A stretch of DNA of 64,000 bases from Erwinia sp. HDF1-3R (lineage in GTDB: Bacteria > Pseudomonadota > Gammaproteobacteria > Enterobacterales > Enterobacteriaceae), in assembly GCF_039621855.1 (NCBI RefSeq), contig NZ_CP155071.1, forward strand, positions 3,100,001 through 3,164,000. Direction: 5' to 3'. Numbering within the stretch: the first letter of the stretch is position 1; every line of letters starts with the position of its first letter. This document shows positions 43,726-52,373 of the stretch, one piece after another. Both the position numbers and the translations under genes were made by a program. The notes under the pieces are model-generated. The model was given only the letters and a program-made list of their open reading frames with translations, had not been told where the DNA came from and searched no databases.

Positions 43726-44895
43726 TTACAGCTTCTGCTTAATGTAGTCTTCAATACGCGTCACCACGCCCGCTTCATTTACCGCCTGTAGGGTGACCAG
43801 CGGATAAGAGGCCAGCTGCTTGTCGCCGTCCACCAGCTGAATGGTGCCGACCTGCTCGTTGAGCCTGAGCGGCGCTTTAAGGTCCTTACGCTCAATCACG
43901 TACTTCGCCTTAATCTTTTTCACTTCGTCCCGTGGCAGCGCCAGATAGACGTCTTTATCACTGCCGACGCTGACCTGGTGAGGATTGCCATACCAGACGT
44001 TTTCATGGCCAATTTCTTTACCCGCATGGAACAGCTGGACGGTATCAAAATTGTTCTGGCCCCAGACCAGCAGCTTGCGCGCCTGCTCTTCCCTGCCCTT
44101 CGAACTTTTCCCGCCCATAATAACCGCAATCAGGCGGCGCTGGCCGTCCACGCTGGAGGCGATAATATTGAAGCCTGCGCTCTCCGTATGGCCGGTTTTC
44201 AGACCATCCACGTGCAGGGTTTTATCCCATAATAAACCGTTACGATTTTGCTGAGTAATGCCGTTCCAGCTGAGGGATTTTTCACCGTACATCTGATAAA
44301 AATCGGGCTCACCGTAGATGATGGCGCGCGAAAGCTTCGCCAGATCGCCCGCCGTCGTGTACTGACCGGGAGCATCGAGTCCGTGCACGGTTTCAAAATG
44401 GGTATTGGTCAGCCCCAGCTTCTGGACGTACTGGTTCATCTGCGTCACAAACGCCGCCTGACTGCCCGCGACGTAATCCGCCAGCGCCACGCAGGCATCG
44501 TTGCCGGAGTCAATGATTACGCCCCGACTCAGGTCGCGTACGGACACTTTTTCCCCCGGCTTAAGAAACATCAGCGATGATCCTTTAAACACCGGATTCC
44601 CCGCCGCCCAGGCGTCATTGCCGACGGTAACCATGTCGTCACGGGTAATTCGCTTGCTGTCGATAGCGCGATCGACCACATAACCGGTCATCAGTTTTGT
44701 CAGGCTGGCGGGATTGCGGCGCTCATCGGCGTTACCTGCGGTCAGCACCTGACCGGTGGTCGCATCCATCAGAACCCACGAGGCGGCATCAATTGCCGGA
44801 GCCGTCATCGGAAAGGCTAACGGATTTTCATCGGCCTGCGCCAGGGAGGCAAAAGCCAGGACCATACTTAAACTTGCAAGCTGACGCTTCTTCAC
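43726..44895 (-). CDS. dacD: D-alanyl-D-alanine carboxypeptidase DacD (PBP6b)
   Basis: The 389-residue precursor has a signal peptide (MKKRQLASLSMVLAFASLAQA). The serine peptidase motifs are SLTK (Ser64, Lys67), SGN (residues 130-132) and KTG (233-235). The C-terminal beta domain ends in an amphipathic anchor (VVTRIEDYIKQKL) for attachment to the outer face of the inner membrane. Low-molecular-mass PBPs of this type trim pentapeptides. I chose dacD over dacC because of the location near sbcB and yeeA, as in E. coli. Confidence 0.9.
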   Translation of the reverse strand: MKKRQLASLSMVLAFASLAQADENPLAFPMTAPAIDAASWVLMDATTGQVLTAGNADERRNPASLTKLMTGYVVDRAIDSKRITRDDMVTVGNDAWAAGNPVFKGSSLMFLKPGEKVSVRDLSRGVIIDSGNDACVALADYVAGSQAAFVTQMNQYVQKLGLTNTHFETVHGLDAPGQYTTAGDLAKLSRAIIYGEPDFYQMYGEKSLSWNGITQQNRNGLLWDKTLHVDGLKTGHTESAGFNIIASSVDGQRRLIAVIMGGKSSKGREEQARKLLVWGQNNFDTVQLFHAGKEIGHENVWYGNPHQVSVGSDKDVYLALPRDEVKKIKAKYVIERKDLKAPLRLNEQVGTIQLVDGDKQLASYPLVTLQAVNEAGVVTRIEDYIKQKL

Positions 44896-45164
44896 CGGTA
44901 AACCCTCAATAATGTGCTGTAGAAAAAAAACAGCCCGTTGTACGGTATCCGGCGCGCCAGTGTGTTAATAAATTGCAAGAAAATATTAATTTTCAGCCGA
45001 TTAGCCTGCCCTGGCCGTTGGGGCGGTTTTCAGTCTTCAGGACCAGAGGAAAAATCAGTACCAGGGATAATCTGATAAGTTTCACTTTAGGAACAGTTGA
45101 CCTTGTTTCTCCGCGTCGCTCCTTTACCGTTCACTGACGAAAAACTTACAATTGAGGGATAGGT

Positions 45165-46307
45165 ATGTCTGCAACACGGGGTTGGTCTACGGAACTGGAG
45201 GGGCTGCGTGGCATTGCCTCACTCTGGGTACTGGTTGGACATATCAGCCTGCTGATTCACTGTCATATTACGCTGATATCATCGCCCGGCATTGGCGTCG
45301 ATCTCTTTATCCTGCTTTCCGGTTACCTGATGGCGAAAAACTACGTCGAGCGTCAGCAAAAAGAACCCTGGCAAAGCGCCACGACCATTAAGAAATTCTG
45401 GATCCGCCGCTTCTTCCGCATCGCGCCGCTTTACTATTTACTGCTGATCGTGGCGCTAATATATGGCCCGTGGTTTGGCGAAATGCGCGATACCATCGCC
45501 CAGTTTTATTCCGCTACCGCCACCGAATCCTCCCGATATTCTGACCAGTCACTGGCCAATATTCTGACGCATTTCAGCTTTCTGTTTGGTCTGCTACCTG
45601 CTTATGGCTTTAATACGGTGCTGCCGGACTGGAGCATCGGGCTTGAGATGCAGTTCTACGCGCTGTTCCCGTTTATTATGCTGGTGGTGCTGCGTTTCGG
45701 GTATGCCGCCTCGCTAATAGGCATTATGGCGCTGTGCTGCGTGGGCCGCTATCTGCTGGCCGACTATTATGAAGCCTTCGTGATGCCGTCAATGATTCTG
45801 ATTAAGCTGAATATGTTCCTGTCTGGAATGCTGCTGGCTGAAGCGGTACGCCGTAAGGCCCTGCTCTATGTGGCTTTTGCCCTGCTGGGGCCGGTTGCCA
45901 GCGTGGTGATTGGTCTGCAGGCCATTAAGCTACAGGTAATAATGGAAGTGCTGATGATCGTGGGCATGGCCGCGATTCTGTGGCAGTACGCCCCTGATGG
46001 CCTGATGGCCCGTCTTATCGCCCTGCCCCGCAGGCTGCTGAATAACCGCCTGAGTACCTGGCTGGGGGATGTTTCATTTTCCGTTTATCTGCTGCATCTG
46101 CTGATTGTCATTCCTGCTATCGCCCTGATGCTGTCTCATACCAGCCTGGGTAATAAAAGTGACATCGTGCGTTTCGCAACAATCTGCGCGATATGCATTC
46201 CCATTACCTACGCGCTGGCCTCGCTGCTATATAAGTTTGTAGAGAAGCCAGGCATTCTGCTGGGTAAGAAGGTGCTGGCACCGCGTCCGGTTGAACAGGT
46301 CGGTTAG
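45165..46307 (+). CDS. Acyltransferase family 3 membrane protein (O-acetyltransferase-like)
   Basis: The 380-residue protein has about ten membrane segments and the family signature at the N-terminus. ELEGLRGIASLWVLVGHISL carries the catalytic His, GVDLFILLSGYLMAKNYVER follows, and FWIRRFFRIAPLYYLLL carries the conserved R-x-x-R-I-x-P. PDWSIGLEMQFYALFP is also typical. Members acetylate LPS O-antigen, exopolysaccharide or other envelope glycans. It has no extracytoplasmic SGNH domain. The stop overlaps the convergent microcin-like gene by 4 nt. A role in O-antigen modification is plausible but unproved. Confidence 0.87.
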   Translation: MSATRGWSTELEGLRGIASLWVLVGHISLLIHCHITLISSPGIGVDLFILLSGYLMAKNYVERQQKEPWQSATTIKKFWIRRFFRIAPLYYLLLIVALIYGPWFGEMRDTIAQFYSATATESSRYSDQSLANILTHFSFLFGLLPAYGFNTVLPDWSIGLEMQFYALFPFIMLVVLRFGYAASLIGIMALCCVGRYLLADYYEAFVMPSMILIKLNMFLSGMLLAEAVRRKALLYVAFALLGPVASVVIGLQAIKLQVIMEVLMIVGMAAILWQYAPDGLMARLIALPRRLLNNRLSTWLGDVSFSVYLLHLLIVIPAIALMLSHTSLGNKSDIVRFATICAICIPITYALASLLYKFVEKPGILLGKKVLAPRPVEQVG

Positions 46308-46615
46308 GCATTTTCGACTTCTCCAGCACGCAATGTGTTGGAGAAATCCATTAACCGGGCATTCCATGAGGGCCCCATTGGAAAGTTTGGCATGATTACA
46401 GGAACAGGGCCGCCATTAATGGCGTTTTGGATTACATACTGGAGTGCTCCACCTAAAGCACCGGAAGCAGCACCTGCTGGCGCGAATGGCCCGGTAAACA
46501 AAAATCCCAACCCGGCACCCCACAGCATACTTTCTGTTATACCACCAGGAATTTGACCATTGCTGGGATAGCCTGCGCCAGAAATATTCATGTCATAACT
46601 ATGTATCTCTCTCAT
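46304..46615 (-). CDS. Microcin E492-like bacteriocin precursor
   Basis: The 103-residue precursor begins with the leader MREIHSYDMNISGAG, whose GAG at residues 13-15 is a double-glycine-type processing site; the mature peptide would be 88 residues. The core is Gly/Ala-rich and pore-former-like: WGAGLG (32-37), GAASGALGGALQ (48-59), then GPVPVIMPNFPMGPSWN (69-85). These line up with my recollection of the microcin E492 precursor MceA (MREI start, GAG cleavage, WGAALG, GAAGGALQ, GPVNVPIPVLIGPSWN). The last 18 residues (ARLMDFSNTLRAGEVENA) lack the Ser/Gly-rich tail that carries the siderophore in MceA. The start has AAGGA 9 nt upstream and overlaps the immunity gene. No exporter gene is in the window. 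Confidence 0.85.
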   Translation of the reverse strand: MREIHSYDMNISGAGYPSNGQIPGGITESMLWGAGLGFLFTGPFAPAGAASGALGGALQYVIQNAINGGPVPVIMPNFPMGPSWNARLMDFSNTLRAGEVENA

Positions 46616-46868
46616 TTTTAATCATCCTTATTATAAGAACAGTAATAAAACTGATAACTATTGAAATTATCAGGTTGTGGGATATCGATAACAAATAATT
46701 CCTTAACGGCAAAGCATTTCTTTCATTAGTAAAGAGATGCAGAGGGAAAAAGATATTTATAAACGCTGGAACAAAAATCATGATCCCGATCTGCTTATGA
46801 CTGAATGTTACTTTCCTTTTCCAAAACCACATTATTATAGCCATGACTGAAAATGTTATTGGCGTCAC
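46599..46868 (-). CDS. Probable microcin immunity protein (MceB-like)
   Basis: The 89-residue protein has three predicted membrane segments (about residues 3-17, 27-46 and 64-82) and ends MIKNERDT. The microcin E492 immunity protein MceB is of similar size (about 95 residues), also membrane-embedded, and as I recall ends AKNERN. Here, as in the mceBA pair, the immunity gene comes first and overlaps the microcin gene (17 nt). It starts at GTG, 6 nt after AAGGAG. Sequence similarity in the membrane segments is not strong by eye, so the call depends on position, size and the C-terminus. Confidence 0.75.
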   Translation of the reverse strand: MTPITFSVMAIIMWFWKRKVTFSHKQIGIMIFVPAFINIFFPLHLFTNERNALPLRNYLLSISHNLIISIVISFITVLIIRMIKNERDT

Positions 46869-47748
46869 GGGAGCTCCTTTTAATAAAGCCTTTCTTGATT
46901 TAAAAATCTAAAACAAACTTATCGCGTGCGCAACAAGCCATCATCTTTTTTGTAAGCGTTATTATGATAATAAAAAAATGGATAAATCACTAATTTATAG
47001 TGACATTACCAGACAGTCAGATTGGCTTACAGGTCCATTACATTACGAGGATTTTAATTTCTGCGTTATACATACGTAGAGTCGCCACTATTAAGGCTAA
47101 ACAAACAACTTTTATGCAATACCCATACTATTTTGTTACATTACATAATACAGCATCGACATGGCTCTCCTCAATCTCGCATCTCGCCACCCGCTTTTCG
47201 TAAATTAACTACCAGTATAATGACCCTGATGTTAAGTAAAATCGAGTATTAGAAATGATACAGCCTGAAATGTCGGGCTGGCGGATAAGAGCTTAAACTC
47301 TCGCCCAGTGCAATTTCCACATTCCTGATTCACTTGTGTGCCCTGCCGCGCTGATTTTGTTAAATCTCTGCACTCCAGCCCCATTGCAACAGCAGAGGGA
47401 AGCAGCTGTGCCTTTCCCGGCACAGTGTGAGCATTGTTGTCTTACAAAGTGGGTTTCGGTACGAGGTTGTATAGCGTCTTCTCCTGTTAAGCTGTTACCT
47501 GGTACGGCGAGCTTCACCACTTCACGCTGAACTATGTGTAATCCAGCCCTGTCGTGGTCAACTCAAACAGACTCCTGGGCCGTCTGAATCAGTTATTTCA
47601 GGTGTACCGGAATATGGTTTACCATATGGATAGCGAAGCGTGGTGTCACAGATGGCTGAGGTGAAAATGCCGCCGAAAATCAGCGGGATATTTATTAATT
47701 TCAGTAAATTCATGCACCTAATTTAGTAACCGAAGGCGACTCTACACA
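46869..47748. other. Large intergenic region between microcin locus and sbcB
   Basis: About 880 bp. The part next to the immunity gene (46869-47230) is AT-rich and probably holds the microcin promoter. On the minus strand at 47293-47520 a 75-codon frame encodes a Cys-rich peptide with CSHCAGKG and CCCNGAG, reminiscent of zinc knuckles of phage antitermination Q-type proteins; it may be a remnant. Otherwise no gene is supported. Confidence 0.4.
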
Positions 47749-49176
47749 GTGAAAGACAAACCAGTACAGCCAACATTCCTGTTTCACGACTATGAAACCT
47801 TCGGCAAAAGCCCGTCGCTGGACCGCCCAGCACAGTTTGCCGGCATCCGTACCGATATGGACTTCAACATTATTGGTGAACCTGAAGTGTTCTACTGTCA
47901 GCCAGCGGATGATTACCTGCCCCAGCCGGAGGCGGTGATGATCACCGGTATTACCCCGCAGCTGGCACAGGCGAAGGGCATCAGCGAGGCGGCGTTTACC
48001 CGGCGCATCCACGCGCTTTTTAGCGAGCCGGGTACCTGCGTGGTGGGCTACAACAACGTACGCTTTGATGATGAAGTGACCCGCAATCTGCTGTATCGCA
48101 ACTTTTATGATCCCTATGGCTGGAGCTGGCAGAATGGTAACAGCCGCTGGGACCTGCTGGACGTGATGCGCGCATGCTACGCCTTACGGCCTGAAGGCAT
48201 TGTCTGGCCAGAGAATGACGATGGCTTTCCCAGCTTCCGACTGGAGCATCTGACCAAAGCCAACGGCGTGGCTCATGAGAACGCTCACGACGCGATGTCG
48301 GACGTTTACGCCACCATCGCGATGGCTAAGCGGGTAAAGGAGGCGCAGCCGCGTCTTTATGACTTCCTGTTCAGCCACCGCAATAAGCAAAAAATCATGA
48401 CGCTGATTGATATTCCACAGATGAAGCCGCTGGTGCATATCTCGGGAATGTTTGGCGCGTTTCGCGGCAATACCAGCTGGATAGCCCCGCTTGCCTGGCA
48501 TCCGGTGAATAAGAACGCGCTGATCGCCTGCGATCTGGCCGGCGATATCAGCCCGCTGCTGGAACTGGATGCCGATGCGCTGCGCGAGCGGCTTTATACC
48601 CGCCGCGATGAGCTGGGCGAAGCCTCACCGGTCCCGGTTAAGCTGGTGCATATCAATAAGTGCCCGGTGGTAGCCCCCGCCAGTACGCTACGCCCTGAAG
48701 ATGCAGAGCGCCTGGGCGTCGACCGCCAGCGCTGCCTGGATAATCTGGCCCTGCTACGTCAGCATCCGGAGATCCGGGAAAAGGTGGTGGCGCTGTTTGC
48801 CGAGGCTGAGCCATTTAAACCCTCTGATGACGTCGATGCCCAGCTCTATGACGGCTTTTTCAGCGACGCCGACCGCTCGGCGATGAATATTATCCGCGAT
48901 ACGGCACCTGAAAATCTCCCGGCACTGGACCTGACCTTTAACGACGCGCGCATCGATAAACTGCTGTTCCGCTACCGCGCACGCAACTTCCCCGGCACGC
49001 TGGATGAGGCCGAGCAGAAGCGCTGGCTGGAGCATCGCCGTAGCGCGCTGGATCCTGAGCGGGTGCAGAGCTACGTGCAGGAGCTTGAGATGCTCTATAA
49101 CCAGTACGAGGGAGATAAAGCGAAGATGGATCAGCTTAAGGCGCTGTTTGACTATGCGCGCGAGCTGGTCTCCTGA
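47749..49176 (+). CDS. sbcB: Exodeoxyribonuclease I
   Basis: The 475-residue protein matches E. coli exonuclease I closely. It contains FLFHDYETFGKSP (DEDD catalytic Asp and Glu), VVGYNNVRFDDEVTRN, NSRWDLLDVMRACYALRPEG, HENAHDAMSDVYATI (HxAxxDA) and RNFPGTLDEAEQKRWLEHRR near the end. It degrades single-stranded DNA 3' to 5' and acts in repair and recombination. The start is GTG at 47749. It is followed by a terminator and then plaP on the opposite strand, as in E. coli. Confidence 0.96.
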   Translation: MKDKPVQPTFLFHDYETFGKSPSLDRPAQFAGIRTDMDFNIIGEPEVFYCQPADDYLPQPEAVMITGITPQLAQAKGISEAAFTRRIHALFSEPGTCVVGYNNVRFDDEVTRNLLYRNFYDPYGWSWQNGNSRWDLLDVMRACYALRPEGIVWPENDDGFPSFRLEHLTKANGVAHENAHDAMSDVYATIAMAKRVKEAQPRLYDFLFSHRNKQKIMTLIDIPQMKPLVHISGMFGAFRGNTSWIAPLAWHPVNKNALIACDLAGDISPLLELDADALRERLYTRRDELGEASPVPVKLVHINKCPVVAPASTLRPEDAERLGVDRQRCLDNLALLRQHPEIREKVVALFAEAEPFKPSDDVDAQLYDGFFSDADRSAMNIIRDTAPENLPALDLTFNDARIDKLLFRYRARNFPGTLDEAEQKRWLEHRRSALDPERVQSYVQELEMLYNQYEGDKAKMDQLKALFDYARELVS

Positions 49177-49239
49177 GGCTGGATAGCCGGAGTCTGCCTA
49201 ACGCTGCGGCCAGGTCGATGAACGGTAGATTAAAAATAC

Positions 49240-49264
49240 AAAAAGGGCGCCGGAGCGCCCTTTA
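49240..49264. terminator. Bidirectional rho-independent terminator between sbcB and plaP
   Basis: AAAAAGGGCGC-CGGA-GCGCCCTTTA: 6-bp GC stem extended by A/T pairs. A-rich on one side and T-containing on the other, it fits termination of both convergent genes. Confidence 0.8.
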
Positions 49265-49282
49265 GTCGTTAGCCGGAACGGC

Positions 49283-50650
49283 TTACATCGGTTCTTCGGT
49301 CCACTGCGGTACCGGGTTACGGAAGCGACGGGTCACAAAGGCCAGATAAATCAGGCCAATGGTGCCCCAAATCAGCCCCAGCACCATCGAACTCTCTTCC
49401 AGGTTAATCCACAGCGCGCCCACCGTCAGCGCGCCGCACAGCGGCAGCAGCAGAAAGTTAATATTGTCTTTCAGCGTCTTGTTACGCCCTTCACGGATCC
49501 AGAACTGGGAAATTACCGACAGGTTAACGAAGGAAAAGGCCACCAGCGCACCAAAGTTGATCAGCGCCGTCGCGGTGACCAGGTCAAAGGTAATGGCTGA
49601 AAGCGCAATGACGCCCACCAGCAGTACGTTCAGCGCAGGCGTCCGCCATTTCGGATGGACGTAACCAAAGAAACTTTTCGGGAAAACGCCATCGCGGCCC
49701 ATCACATACATCAGACGGGATACGCCCGCATGCGCTGCCATACCCGACGCCAGGACGGTGATGCACGAGAAGATCAGAATGCCAAACTGGAAGGCTTTGC
49801 CCGCCACGTAAAGCATGATTTCCGGCTGCGAGGCATCAGGATCTTTAAAGCGTGAGATATCCGGGAAGTAGAGCTGCAGGAAATAGGAGACCACAATAAA
49901 GATCACCCCACCAATCAGCGCCGTCAGGAAGATCGCCTTCGGGATAACCCGTTCTGCATCCTTCGTCTCCTCAGAAAGTGAGCTGATGCCGTCGAAGCCA
50001 AGGAACGAGAAACAGAGGATCGTCGCACCGGTGATCATCGGCACCACATGCGCATTCTCCGTCCAGAATGGTCGGCTGCTGACCAGCGTACCGCTTCCTT
50101 CGCCGTGAGCCACGCCGTAGATCACCATCGCCATGATAACCGCCATCACCGCCACCTGGAGCACCACGATCACGCTGTTAAAGTTGGCCACGGTCTTAAT
50201 GCCTTTCAGGTTAGAAAGGGTCATAAAGCCGACCAGCATCACCACGAAAATCCACGACGGAATACCCGGCACCAGCGCTTCAAAATAGATTTTCGCCAGC
50301 AGGATATTGATCATCGGCATAAACAGGTAGTCCAGCAGCGATGACCAGCCGACCATAAAGCCGACGTGCGGGCTGATGGCTTTCTGCGCATAGGTATAAG
50401 CGGAGCCCGCAGAGGGGAAGCGGCGTACCAGCTTACCATAGCTCAGCGCAGTAAAGAGGATCGCCACCAGCGCAAAGGCATACGCCGTTGCAACATGGCC
50501 GTCGGTCAGACCGGAGACAATGCCAAAGGTATCAAACAGGGTCATCGGCTGCATATAGGCAAGGCCCATCATGACGACCGGTAACAGAGTAAGAGTTTTT
50601 TTCAGGCCAGGGCGCGACGGGGTCGCACGATTTTGGGTATCAAGCGACAT
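49283..50650 (-). CDS. plaP: Putrescine importer PlaP (APC family)
   Basis: The 455-residue permease matches E. coli PlaP (YeeF). It contains [77 protein letters not shown] and [20 protein letters not shown]. About twelve membrane segments. Family role: proton-coupled putrescine uptake, connected with surface motility in E. coli. GGGAGG precedes the ATG. The location between sbcB and yeeZ fits. Confidence 0.94.
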   Translation of the reverse strand: MSLDTQNRATPSRPGLKKTLTLLPVVMMGLAYMQPMTLFDTFGIVSGLTDGHVATAYAFALVAILFTALSYGKLVRRFPSAGSAYTYAQKAISPHVGFMVGWSSLLDYLFMPMINILLAKIYFEALVPGIPSWIFVVMLVGFMTLSNLKGIKTVANFNSVIVVLQVAVMAVIMAMVIYGVAHGEGSGTLVSSRPFWTENAHVVPMITGATILCFSFLGFDGISSLSEETKDAERVIPKAIFLTALIGGVIFIVVSYFLQLYFPDISRFKDPDASQPEIMLYVAGKAFQFGILIFSCITVLASGMAAHAGVSRLMYVMGRDGVFPKSFFGYVHPKWRTPALNVLLVGVIALSAITFDLVTATALINFGALVAFSFVNLSVISQFWIREGRNKTLKDNINFLLLPLCGALTVGALWINLEESSMVLGLIWGTIGLIYLAFVTRRFRNPVPQWTEEPM

Positions 50651-51144
50651 GATTCAGCCTCCCCATAGCATCAACCTGTCTGGGTTGAACCACGGGGAAA
50701 CTTCGCGTTGTGCGAGCGTACTTATCAAGAGGGGTAACGGTGTGGCAGGCGGGGGTGGAGAGATAACCTGCAGCGGCGCCGTAGTCATCACGCAGGCGAT
50801 AGCCGGCGCGGACCGGAGTAATGAAGTGTTGCCCCATCTTTTAATTCCTCAACATGACACGTTTTTGCGTGTACCAGACTGTATCTATCCGGTTCTGGAC
50901 CGGCCTCTTAAATGCGATTAGGTTTACCTGCAAACTGACCGACGTGAGTAAATGTCAATTTCCAGGGCGCGTATTCTGCCCTGGTCACAGGGTATAAGAC
51001 AAGCGGTTAAGGCGTGGGGGTAGAATTTCTTTTTTCTTTCTGAGAAAAGTGAGTATTTAATAAGAAAGTTGAGTATTTAATAAGAGAATAAATGCGCCAG
51101 TTCATTTCGCCAGCGCCCTGTCGTACTGATATTTCACCCTCGAT
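50651..51144. other. Intergenic region upstream of plaP
   Basis: About 490 bp. It probably contains the plaP promoter and leader. A 65-codon minus-strand frame (50640-50837) ends 8 bp inside plaP and could be a leader ORF, but has no family resemblance. The LysR gene yeeY found here in E. coli is absent. A direct repeat, AGTATTTAATAAGA, occurs at 51050-51063 and 51071-51084. Confidence 0.5.
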
Positions 51145-51972
51145 TCAGAGAAGCGGCATTTTCACCGGATCGGGCCAGGCATAATCAAACCCCAGCTCGT
51201 GGCAAATCTTACTGCCGTCGATGATTTTCCCCGCATCGCTGTCGGTCTCCGGCAGGAAGGTTGGCGGCGTCAGGCCAAGCTGGCGCGCCACCAGCGGGTA
51301 AAATTCGCTGCGGGCAGGATGCGCGGGCGCACTCAGGTTGTAGATGTGCCCGCCCTTCGGCGTCTGCAGCAGCAGGGTAATGGCTTCGATAACGTCATCC
51401 AGATGCACCAGATTAACGCCGTGCTGCCCGTCGGCCAGATTGGTTTTACCCGCCAGAAAGCGGCCCGGATGGCGGTCTGGTCCCACCAGCCCGGAAAGCC
51501 GCAGAATATCAACCGAGGTGCCGGGCAGCTGATGCAGCCAGTCTTCCAGTTCTCTCAGCGTTTTGCCCGCATCCGTCACTGGCATAAGCGGGCTGCTCTC
51601 CTTCTTCACTCCGGCGCTGCCGCCGTAAACCGACGTTGAGCTGGTGAAGATAATCCTGGGAACAGCATAGGCCAGCGCGGTATCAACGATCTGCTGCACC
51701 GCGAGCAGATAGCCCTCTCCCCCTGCGGCGGTTCGGCTGGCGGGCAGCGTAATCACCAGCGCATCAACCTTCATTAACGCATCGAGATCGTCAGCATCAC
51801 ACAGCAGATCGGGCGTCAGCTGCAACAGGTAGCTGTCGATGCCGCACATGCGGGCCGCATCAACGCCGTCCTGCGTTGTTTTACTGCCGGTGACCTGCCA
51901 GCCGCGCGCGGTTAATGCCAATCCCAGCGGCATACCTAACCAGCCTAAACCTACTATCGCTACTCTCTTCAT
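51145..51972 (-). CDS. yeeZ: NAD(P)-binding epimerase-like protein YeeZ
   Basis: The 275-residue protein matches YeeZ of E. coli. It has a Rossmann start RVAIVGLGWLGMPLGLALTA, then WQVTGSKTTQDGVDAARM, PRIIFTSSTSVYGGSAG, DILRLSGLVGPDRHPGRF and GVNLVHLDDVIEAITLLLQ. It is an SDR-like (extended) protein of unknown reaction. The start at 51972 (MKRVAIVG) is chosen to match the family. It lies just upstream of, and divergent from, the his operon. Confidence 0.92.
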   Translation of the reverse strand: MKRVAIVGLGWLGMPLGLALTARGWQVTGSKTTQDGVDAARMCGIDSYLLQLTPDLLCDADDLDALMKVDALVITLPASRTAAGGEGYLLAVQQIVDTALAYAVPRIIFTSSTSVYGGSAGVKKESSPLMPVTDAGKTLRELEDWLHQLPGTSVDILRLSGLVGPDRHPGRFLAGKTNLADGQHGVNLVHLDDVIEAITLLLQTPKGGHIYNLSAPAHPARSEFYPLVARQLGLTPPTFLPETDSDAGKIIDGSKICHELGFDYAWPDPVKMPLL

Positions 51973-52080
51973 CCTGTGACTCCAGAAGTCATCCATATCA
52001 TTCCTTAAAATTACGCCAGCCCGCGCCCGCTGACAATATTCAGTTGGTGAGCAAATCTTTTCGCCGTTGACAAAAAAGGG

Positions 52081-52109
52081 TTGCGCGAGGCGTTTATCCT
52101 GGTTAGGTT
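52081..52109 (+). promoter_or_regulatory. his operon promoter
   Basis: TTGCGC (52081-52086) and TAGGTT (52104-52109) are 17 bp apart. The -10 TAGGTT is identical to what I recall for the Salmonella/E. coli his promoter. The leader peptide starts 41 bp later. Confidence 0.6.
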
Positions 52110-52149
52110 AATGGACACGAAATGAATATACATTCATCCAGGATAATTT

Positions 52150-52197
52150 ATGACACGCGTTCAGTTTACTCACCATCATCACCATCACCCTGACTAG
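52150..52197 (+). CDS. hisL: his operon leader peptide
   Basis: A 15-residue peptide, MTRVQFTHHHHHHPD, preceded by AGGATAA. Six consecutive His codons lie near the end, so ribosome stalling at low charged His-tRNA decides which RNA hairpin forms downstream. The E. coli version has seven His. Confidence 0.95.
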   Translation: MTRVQFTHHHHHHPD

Positions 52198-52259
52198 TCT
52201 TTCAGGCGATGTGTGCTGGAAGACGTTTAGGATCTTCCAGTGGTGCAGAACGCAAGAGA

Positions 52260-52294
52260 AGCCCCCGGAAGATCCTCTCCCGGGGGCTTTTTTT
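52260..52294 (+). terminator. his attenuator
   Basis: GCCCCCGG and CCGGGGGC form an 8-bp stem followed by TTTTTTT. It lies 63 bp after the leader stop and 80 bp before hisG. Upstream segments (GGAAGACG, GATCTTCC) can form the competing hairpins. Confidence 0.92.
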
Positions 52295-52373
52295 ATGGGC
52301 GTCATCCGGGTAAGAAGAGATGAACTGGCGATAACCGCAGGTAGCAGCAGACAGGATATGAGGATAATTACCG

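Noticed and set aside
47000..47530. Further microcin precursors or an exporter next to the microcin gene
   Set aside because: No frame in the gap has a double-glycine leader with a ribosome site, and no ABC or HlyD-type protein is encoded.
50670..50700. tRNA-like GGTTCAACCC/GGTTGAACC words upstream of plaP
   Set aside because: No acceptor or anticodon stem can be formed around them.
52161..52188. His-tag-like run as a cloning artefact
   Set aside because: It is the natural hisL leader, followed by the attenuator and hisG.
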